The position numbers and the translations under genes are program-made. Below the pieces are notes generated by a model. That model was not told the origin of the DNA. It was given only the letters and a program-made list of their open reading frames with translations, and searched no databases. 10,616 bases of DNA from the NCBI GenBank assembly GCA_002279285.1, contig NCBR01000152.1, positions 1 to 10,616 on the forward strand. Direction: 5' to 3'. Position 1 is the first letter of the stretch. Every line of letters begins with the position of its first letter. Shown piece after piece: positions 6,639-10,616 of this stretch. The DNA is from Acidobacteria bacterium 37-71-11. GTDB lineage: Bacteria; Acidobacteriota; Thermoanaerobaculia; Thermoanaerobaculales; Thermoanaerobaculaceae.

Positions 6639-7586
6639 ATGCACGAGCACAGGCCTTTGGTTGTACTGTCCGGCCGGGCGCACCCGGATCTGACCGACCG
6701 CATCTGCGACTACCTCCAGATCCGCCGCGGCGCCGTGCGCCTGTACAACTTCTCCGACGGCGAGAGCGGTTGCCAGATCGAGGAGAACGTGCGCGGCGGC
6801 GACGTGTACGTCGTGCAGCCGACGTGCCGGCCGGTCAACGAAAGCCTCATGGAGCTGCTGATCATCCTCGATGCGTGCAGGCGCTCGTCGGCGAGCCGCG
6901 TCACCGCAGTGATCCCCTACTTCGGCTACGCCCGGCAGGACCGCAAGGACCGGCCGCGTGTGCCGATTACCGCCAAGCTCGTCTGCGACCTGATCACCTC
7001 CGCGGGGGCCGCGCGCATCCTCTCGATGGACCTGCACGCCGCGCAGATCCAGGGGTTCTTCAATATCCCGGTGGACCACCTATTCGCCGCGCCGGTGCTG
7101 ATCGACGAGCTTCGCCGCCTGCAGCTTCCGGATCTCGTGATGGTCTCCCCCGACGCCGGCGGCGTCGAACGCGCCCGGGCGTTCGCCAAACGCCTCTCGG
7201 CCGGCCTGGCGATCGTCGACAAGCGGCGCACCAGCCCGAACCAGGCCGAGGTCATGAACATCATCGGCGATGTCGATGGCCGCACCTGCGTGATCGTGGA
7301 CGACATCATCGACACGGCCGGGACGCTCGTGAAGACGGCCGAAGGTCTCGCCGAGCGCGGCGCCACCCGCGTGCTGGCGGCCGGGGTGCACCCGGTGCTG
7401 TCAGGACCGTCGGTGACGCGCATCGAGGCGTCCGTGGTCGAGCAGGTCGTGGTCACGGACACGATACCGCTCAACGACGAGGGGCGTGGGTGCGCCAAGA
7501 TCCGCCAGCTCTCGGTCGCGGAGTTGCTCGGCGAGGCGATCCGGCGGATCCACGAGGCAAAGTCGGTGTCGAGCCTGTTCGTGTAG
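6639..7586 (+). CDS. prs: Ribose-phosphate pyrophosphokinase (PRPP synthetase)
   Basis: This 315-residue protein makes 5-phosphoribosyl-1-pyrophosphate from ribose 5-phosphate and ATP, feeding purine, pyrimidine, histidine, tryptophan and NAD synthesis. The motifs appear in order: LYNFSDGE and NVRGGDVYVVQ near the N-terminus, PYFGYARQDRK (93-103), the metal and pyrophosphate site DLHAAQIQGFF (131-141), the flexible KRR (195-197), and the PRPP loop VIVDDIIDTAGT (218-229). Length is normal for class I enzymes. ATG at 6639 has GAGGA 4 nt ahead. Residues 42-46 read ESGCQ where most homologues have an EI/V-type segment, a small variation. A tRNA-Gln-prs order is common in several proteobacterial and related genomes. 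Confidence 0.97.
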   Translation: MHEHRPLVVLSGRAHPDLTDRICDYLQIRRGAVRLYNFSDGESGCQIEENVRGGDVYVVQPTCRPVNESLMELLIILDACRRSSASRVTAVIPYFGYARQDRKDRPRVPITAKLVCDLITSAGAARILSMDLHAAQIQGFFNIPVDHLFAAPVLIDELRRLQLPDLVMVSPDAGGVERARAFAKRLSAGLAIVDKRRTSPNQAEVMNIIGDVDGRTCVIVDDIIDTAGTLVKTAEGLAERGATRVLAAGVHPVLSGPSVTRIEASVVEQVVVTDTIPLNDEGRGCAKIRQLSVAELLGEAIRRIHEAKSVSSLFV

Positions 7587-7611
7587 AGACAGTCGACTGT
7601 TGCCTGTCTCT
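7585..7611 (+). promoter_or_regulatory. Inverted repeat at the prs/rplY junction
   Basis: AGAGACAG (7585-7592) and CTGTCTCT (7604-7611) form a perfect 8-bp stem with an 11-nt loop. Three G-U-type pairs could extend the stem base in RNA. The left arm begins inside the prs stop codon. No T-run follows, so it is not a clear intrinsic terminator. The -35 box of the rplY promoter falls in its loop, so it might be an operator or an mRNA-end stabilising hairpin. Confidence 0.55.
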
Positions 7612-7621
7612 GTGGTAGAGT
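7593..7621 (+). promoter_or_regulatory. Promoter for rplY-pth
   Basis: TCGACT (7593-7598) and TAGAGT (7616-7621) are spaced by exactly 17 bp. This suggests a start near 7628 and a leader of about 37 nt before the rplY ATG. The overlap with the inverted repeat at 7585-7611 is notable. Confidence 0.5.
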
Positions 7622-7664
7622 TCTGGCCCCTTGCGGCTTGGCCGCGAGGTCGGAGGTAGGTGTC

Positions 7665-8300
7665 ATGGACGAACTCGTGATCGAGGTGGAGCGCCGCAGC
7701 TCCACTGGCAAAGGCGCGAACCGGAAACTCCGCCGGCAGGGGTTGATCCCCGCGGTCGTGTACGGCGGCAAGGACAAGGAAGCGGTGCCGGTGATGCTCG
7801 ACCGCCACACCGTGACCGAGCTGCTGCGCCAGGAGAAGGGGCGCAATACGGTCTTCCTGCTCAAGATGAAGGGGACCAAGCAGGAGCGCCACGCGATGGT
7901 GCGCGACGCCCAGATTGACCCCCTCACGCGGCAGTACGCCCACCTCGACTTCATCCGCGTCATCAAGGGCCAGCGGCTCAAGGTCGAGATCCCGGTCGTC
8001 CTCGAATGCGAGGCCGCGGGCGTCAAGATCGGCGGCTTCCTCGGGATTCCGGAGTCGTTCTGCGTCGATGTCACCAACCTCGAGTTGGGCCAGCACATCG
8101 CAGCCGCCGAGCTGCCGCTCCCGGAGGGCGTCAAGCTGCTCGACGACCCGCACAAGATGATCGCGACGGTCAAGACCCACGCCAAGGAAGTCGAGGAGGC
8201 GAAGCCGGAGGAAGCCGCCACCGCCGGTGCGGAGACCGCCGAGCCCGAGGTCATCAAGCGCGGCAAGGCCGTCGAGGAGGGGAGCGAGGACGCCGAGTAG
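7665..8300 (+). CDS. rplY: Large-subunit ribosomal protein bL25, Ctc/TL5 type
   Basis: This 211-residue protein is the two-domain form of bL25, which binds 5S rRNA in the large ribosomal subunit; the long form is called Ctc or TL5. The N-terminal 5S-binding domain spans about 1-95 (RRSSTGKGANRKLRRQGLIPAVVYGG, then RQYAHLDF). The C-terminal beta domain follows (VEIPVVLECEAAGVKIGGFL, then LELGQHIAAAELPLPEGVKLL). The last 25-30 residues are an acidic, Glu/Ala-rich tail of the kind common in this family. ATG at 7665 has GGAGG at 8 nt. An in-frame upstream GTG-type start near 7638 lacks support. pth follows after 18 nt, so the two are probably cotranscribed from the promoter at 7593. Confidence 0.95.
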   Translation: MDELVIEVERRSSTGKGANRKLRRQGLIPAVVYGGKDKEAVPVMLDRHTVTELLRQEKGRNTVFLLKMKGTKQERHAMVRDAQIDPLTRQYAHLDFIRVIKGQRLKVEIPVVLECEAAGVKIGGFLGIPESFCVDVTNLELGQHIAAAELPLPEGVKLLDDPHKMIATVKTHAKEVEEAKPEEAATAGAETAEPEVIKRGKAVEEGSEDAE

Positions 8301-8318
8301 TCCTGGCACCTCACACGC

Positions 8319-8897
8319 ATGAGCATTGGGGCGGTCGTCGGGCTCGGCAATCCGGGCACGGAATATGCGGGCGGCCGCCACAACATCGGCTTTCGGGTCG
8401 TGGACGAGATGGCGCGCCGCTGGCGCCTCGACGTGTGGCGCAGTCGCTACCGGTCAAAGCTGGTGCGCCGGGGCGGCGGACGGCCGACCTATCTGGTCAA
8501 ACCTCAGACCTACATGAACCTCTCGGGGGACGCGTTCGCGCTGTTCTGCGAAGGTGAGGAGCTCGTCCCCGCCGAGTGCCTGGTGGTGGTTGACGACGTC
8601 GATCTGGCGCTTGGGCAGCTCCGTCTGCGCCCGCGCGGAGGCCCGGGCACCCACAACGGCCTCCGGTCGATCGTCGATGCCGTCGGCGAGGAGTTCCCCC
8701 GCCTGCGCCTTGGGATCCGCGGCGAGCACGCCTGGGACGACCTCGCGGAGTACGTGCTCGCGCCCTTCGAGCCTGACGAATTGAAGGCCGTCGACGAGAT
8801 GGTCGCGCGCGCCGCCGACTGCGTCGAGGCGGCGGTGCGGGTGGGGGTCGGCCGGGCGGCGACGCAGTTCAACCAAATCACTGCCGCCTCCGAGTAG
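8319..8897 (+). CDS. pth: Peptidyl-tRNA hydrolase
   Basis: This 192-residue enzyme releases peptides from peptidyl-tRNA that has dropped off ribosomes, recycling tRNA. The motifs are clear: VVGLGNPGTEYAGGRHNIGF carries N11 and the catalytic H21. KPQTYMNLSG (61-70) follows, then VVVDDVDL with D92. GGPGTHNGLRSI carries N113, where most homologues read GGHGGHNGLKSI, so the Gly-rich loop is slightly altered. Length is typical of bacterial Pth. ATG at 8319 has no evident Shine-Dalgarno, and translation may depend on coupling to rplY, 18 nt upstream. In many genomes ychF comes next; here the operon ends and an intergenic region with repeats follows. Confidence 0.96.
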   Translation: MSIGAVVGLGNPGTEYAGGRHNIGFRVVDEMARRWRLDVWRSRYRSKLVRRGGGRPTYLVKPQTYMNLSGDAFALFCEGEELVPAECLVVVDDVDLALGQLRLRPRGGPGTHNGLRSIVDAVGEEFPRLRLGIRGEHAWDDLAEYVLAPFEPDELKAVDEMVARAADCVEAAVRVGVGRAATQFNQITAASE

Positions 8898-8908
8898 TCC
8901 CTCCAGTG

Positions 8909-8928
8909 GCGCGGCCGGCCGCGCGGCC
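8909..8928. repeat. Nested GC palindromes after pth
   Basis: GCGCGGCCGGCCGCGC (8909-8924) is a perfect 16-bp palindrome. It overlaps GGCCGCGCGGCC (8917-8928), a perfect 12-bp palindrome. It begins 11 bp after the pth stop codon, so it could form a stable mRNA 3' hairpin. No T-run follows, and in DNA this GC-rich such short palindromes may arise by chance. Confidence 0.45.
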
Positions 8929-8945
8929 TGCGCAGCCAGCTCTAA

Positions 8946-8987
8946 CCACGACCCTCGATCCACGACCCACGATCCACGATCCACGCC
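8946..8987. repeat. Six-copy heptamer tandem repeat (CCACGAT type)
   Basis: Six consecutive 7-bp units are visible: CCACGAC, CCTCGAT, CCACGAC, CCACGAT, CCACGAT, CCACGCC. Read on the other strand the unit is ATCGTGG, and three units make 21 bp, so a spurious frame repeats the peptide DRGSWIV. A second heptamer, TGCCCGG, occurs twice in tandem at 9001-9014. The array is noncoding, between the pth stop and the rpsF promoter. Confidence 0.8.
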
Positions 8988-9026
8988 TTTGCTTCTCCAG
9001 TGCCCGGTGCCCGGTTCTCACGCCGC

Positions 9027-9054
9027 TTGCATTCCCCGCGGTTTGAGCTAGAAT
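9027..9054 (+). promoter_or_regulatory. Promoter for the rpsF-rpsR operon
   Basis: TTGCAT (9027-9032) and TAGAAT (9049-9054) are separated by 16 bp. The -10 box matches five of six consensus bases. Transcription should start near 9061, at the base of the leader hairpin. Confidence 0.55.
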
Positions 9055-9060
9055 TCTCGT

Positions 9061-9127
9061 TCCGCCAGGCATGGCGGGTTCCTTGCTCCCGCCTCGATGC
9101 GGGGGCCGAAGGCCGAAAGGAGAGCCC
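9061..9127 (+). promoter_or_regulatory. Structured leader of rpsF, candidate S6:S18 autoregulatory element
   Basis: The leader begins with a perfect hairpin, CCGCCA-GGCA-TGGCGG (9062-9077). Alternatively GGG (9076-9078) and TCCTT (9080-9084) can pair with CCC (9125-9127) and AAGGA (9117-9121), burying the rpsF Shine-Dalgarno. Inside that stem CCCGC/GCGGG (9088-9092/9099-9103) forms a hairpin, followed by two CCGA runs (9106-9109, 9113-9116). S6:S18-binding leaders upstream of rpsF are known and carry a conserved CCG next to paired elements, so this is a reasonable candidate. I could not fold it or score it against the family model. Confidence 0.4.
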
Positions 9128-9538
9128 ATGCCGCTGTACGAACTCGGTGTCATCCTCGACGCATCCCTGGACGACGAGCAACGCTCGGCGTTCCTCGGCG
9201 AGATCAAAGAGCTGATCGCCAAGGAAGGCGCGACGATCGTCAAAGAGGATGTGTGGGGCAAGCGCATCCTCGCGTACCTGATCAAGCACAAGCGCGAGGG
9301 GTACTACGTCTTCTGGCAGTACGAGGCGCCCGGCACGGTGGTCAAGCCGCTCGAGTACCGCCTGCGGCTGTCGGACCAGGTGCTGCGTTTCCTCAACCTC
9401 AACCTGGACCGCGAGATGCAGCGCGCCCGCAAGATGGCCAAGGTGCGCGCCGAGCAGAAGGCCGCCAAGCGCGCCGCCAAGGAGCGCGCCGAGGTCGCTG
9501 CGGTCGTCGTGGCCCCCAGGACCGGCGAGGAGGCGTGA
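9128..9538 (+). CDS. rpsF: Small-subunit ribosomal protein bS6
   Basis: This 136-residue protein is bS6, which binds 16S rRNA as a complex with bS18 in the platform of the small subunit. The N-terminal YELGVILD strand, VWGKRILAYLIKHKREGYYVFWQYEAPG (about 42-68) and YRLRLSDQVLRFLNL are family hallmarks. Residues from about 100 form an Ala/Lys/Arg/Glu-rich helical extension with a hydrophobic AVVVAP end, longer than the usual 95-100 residue core. ATG at 9128 has AAGGAG at 6-7 nt. An in-frame ATG at 9071 lies in the leader hairpin and would add 19 unrelated residues, so it is rejected. rpsR follows after a single base. Confidence 0.96.
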   Translation: MPLYELGVILDASLDDEQRSAFLGEIKELIAKEGATIVKEDVWGKRILAYLIKHKREGYYVFWQYEAPGTVVKPLEYRLRLSDQVLRFLNLNLDREMQRARKMAKVRAEQKAAKRAAKERAEVAAVVVAPRTGEEA

Positions 9539-9539
9539 A

Positions 9540-9770
9540 ATGTCGAAGAAAAAGTACTTCGTCAAGCGCAAGAAGACCTGCAAGTTCACCGCCGAGGGGA
9601 TCGAGTACATCGACTACAAGGACATCGACCTCATCCGGCAGTACGTCCCGGTGTCGGGGAAGATCCTCCCGCGCCGCGTTTCGGGCACGAACCCGATCTA
9701 CCAGCGCAAGCTGACCCGGGCGATCAAGCGCGCTCGCCTGATGGCGCTGCTGCCTTTCCTGGGAGACTGA
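9540..9770 (+). CDS. rpsR: Small-subunit ribosomal protein bS18
   Basis: This 76-residue protein is bS18, partner of bS6 on the 30S platform. It has the basic N-terminus (MSKKKYFVKRKKTCKF), IDYKDIDLIRQYVPVSGKILPRR, and the C-terminal NPIYQRKLTRAIKRARLMALLPF, which together are diagnostic. There is one cysteine (C14). ATG at 9540 is one base after the rpsF TGA, with GAGGAGG (9527-9533) at 6 nt, so expression is coupled to rpsF. The length is normal. Confidence 0.97.
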   Translation: MSKKKYFVKRKKTCKFTAEGIEYIDYKDIDLIRQYVPVSGKILPRRVSGTNPIYQRKLTRAIKRARLMALLPFLGD

Positions 9771-9783
9771 GAGAGCGCTGGTG

Positions 9784-10616
9784 ATGGCTTCGGCCTCGCC
9801 TCCTTCCAAACCGCCATCCCTGCGTTTTGTCGGCCCGGGGATGGCGGGTTTGTTTTCGCTGCTCGTGTTCGCGAGCCTGGCCCTGCTTCCGCTCGTCGGC
9901 GTGTTCCTCGCCCTGCTGGCGTCGCTGCCGCTGGTCCACGTCGTGGCCACGGGCCGGCCTTCGTTCCTGGCTTGGGGGTGGGTCGCGGTCGGGATGGCGG
10001 GCGCCGTGCTGGTCTGGCAGCAGCCATGGATGGTGGCGGTGACCGCCGGCTACCTGCTGGTGGCGGTGTGGCCGGCGGTCTCGGTGGAGACGTGGCTGCG
10101 CCGACCGTGGAGCACGGGCCGGTGGGCGGCGATCGTCGCTCTCGTGGCGCTCGGCATCGCTGTGGCCGTCATGACGGCGGTGGTCTACCCGGCAGCGCCG
10201 GCGGACGCCCTGACGCAGATGTTCGCCCGCGCTGGCGGCGGGGTGGGCAGCCTCGGCAAGCTGCTGGGCGAGGGGGCCGGGGGCGAGGAGCTGGTGGCGC
10301 AGGCGCTCCACATGGCTGCCTACCTGGCACCCTCGTTCACGGCGCTCTACGTGCTGACGGCGGCGCTGTGGCTGCGCCCGCGGCTGCCGCTTCTCGGCAT
10401 GGCGCGCGGGGCGGAGCCTTTCCCGCTCTACACCTCGGAGGAGTGGCTCCCGGTCGGGTTCGCGCTCGGCGGCCTCGGCTGGGTGTTTGCGCCCGAGCCG
10501 GCCAAGTGGTTGGCTGCGAACCTCTTGGTTACGGTGCTCGGGTTGTATTTCGTGCATGGGCTCGCTATCATCCTTTTCTACCTCGGGCGCCGGTTCGGTG
10601 AGAACCGGTGGGTTCG
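9784..10616 (+). CDS. DUF2232 multi-spanning membrane protein (3' end outside the window)
   Basis: The frame is open from ATG at 9784 to the window end (277 visible residues). A short Pro/Ser-rich N-terminus precedes hydrophobic segments at about 21-55, 61-77, 82-99, 114-135, 177-197, 222-236 and 243-267, giving a polytopic inner-membrane protein. The part EEWLPVGFALGGLGWVF...NLLVTVLGLYFVHGLAIILFYL resembles the C-terminal region of DUF2232 proteins, which are often encoded between rpsR and rplI. Their function is not established; a membrane or transport-like role is only a guess. The start is 13 nt after the rpsR stop, with a weak GAGAG ahead. GTG at 9781 and ATG at 9841 are alternatives. 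rplI would be expected just beyond the window. Confidence 0.75.
   Translation, partial: MASASPPSKPPSLRFVGPGMAGLFSLLVFASLALLPLVGVFLALLASLPLVHVVATGRPSFLAWGWVAVGMAGAVLVWQQPWMVAVTAGYLLVAVWPAVSVETWLRRPWSTGRWAAIVALVALGIAVAVMTAVVYPAAPADALTQMFARAGGGVGSLGKLLGEGAGGEELVAQALHMAAYLAPSFTALYVLTAALWLRPRLPLLGMARGAEPFPLYTSEEWLPVGFALGGLGWVFAPEPAKWLAANLLVTVLGLYFVHGLAIILFYLGRRFGENRWV

Noticed and set aside
6926..8386. A long minus-strand open frame opposite prs, rplY and pth
   Set aside because: It is antisense to three unmistakable conserved genes. Its Ser/Arg/Thr-rich composition is the typical mirror of GC-rich codons.
8909..8928. Intrinsic terminator after pth
   Set aside because: The palindromes could form a strong hairpin, but no T-run follows, so I listed them as repeats only.
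8454..9610. Minus-strand frames with repeated DRGSW-type peptides
   Set aside because: The peptides are translations of the heptamer tandem repeat. The frames otherwise run antisense to pth and rpsF.
9724..10557. A 277-residue minus-strand frame opposite the DUF2232 gene
   Set aside because: It is His/Arg/Gln-rich with no motif, while the plus strand encodes clear transmembrane segments and continues the rpsF-rpsR operon.

Overview
The window comes from a very GC-rich bacterium with a Gram-negative envelope. It carries two lipoprotein-type genes, a LolB-like protein beside ispE, and a SpoVG protein in a non-sporulation setting. The order TPR protein - LolB-like - ispE - spoVG - tRNA-Gln - prs - rplY - pth, then rpsF - rpsR - DUF2232, resembles blocks known from Acidobacteriota, deltaproteobacterial lineages and (TPR-lolB-ispE-tRNA-Gln-prs-rplY-pth) Betaproteobacteria. 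Together with spoVG and GC content this suggests an Acidobacteriota- or Myxococcota-like organism. No marker here fixes the phylum, so that placement is an inference.

Left part (1-1697, minus strand): a coiled-coil, DUF4398-like lipoprotein gene runs off the left edge. It has a near-consensus promoter and a leader of about 200 nt with several stem-loops. Upstream of it is queG, for epoxyqueuosine reductase (queuosine tRNA modification). queG is divergent from a plus-strand gene for a secreted, beta-propeller-like protein that is broken by a one-base frameshift (1732-2581). The 34 bp between the two start codons holds two back-to-back -10 elements, each exactly 6 nt from a GTG start, as expected for leaderless transcripts.

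Centre (2639-8897, plus strand): a long, tightly packed housekeeping cluster. A periplasmic TPR protein, a LolB-like lipoprotein and ispE overlap or abut, and spoVG follows after 3 nt. A second promoter precedes tRNA-Gln(TTG), which lies 20 nt ahead of prs (PRPP synthetase). A third promoter, whose -35 box sits in the loop of an inverted repeat covering the prs stop codon, precedes rplY (bL25, Ctc type) and pth (peptidyl-tRNA hydrolase). The cluster joins outer-membrane lipoprotein handling, isoprenoid precursor synthesis, PRPP supply and translation.

Right part (8898-10616): a 230-bp intergenic region holds a 16-bp perfect palindrome, a six-copy heptamer tandem array and the promoter of the ribosomal-protein operon. 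The rpsF leader can fold so that the Shine-Dalgarno is paired, which fits S6:S18 autoregulation. rpsF, rpsR and a multi-spanning DUF2232 protein (cut by the window end) follow.

I see no rRNA, CRISPR, insertion sequence, phage or defence genes. The window is mostly a conserved core region. What merits a second look is regulatory (leaders, leaderless divergent starts, inverted repeats, heptamer array), plus the frameshifted gene and the divergent LolB-like protein.
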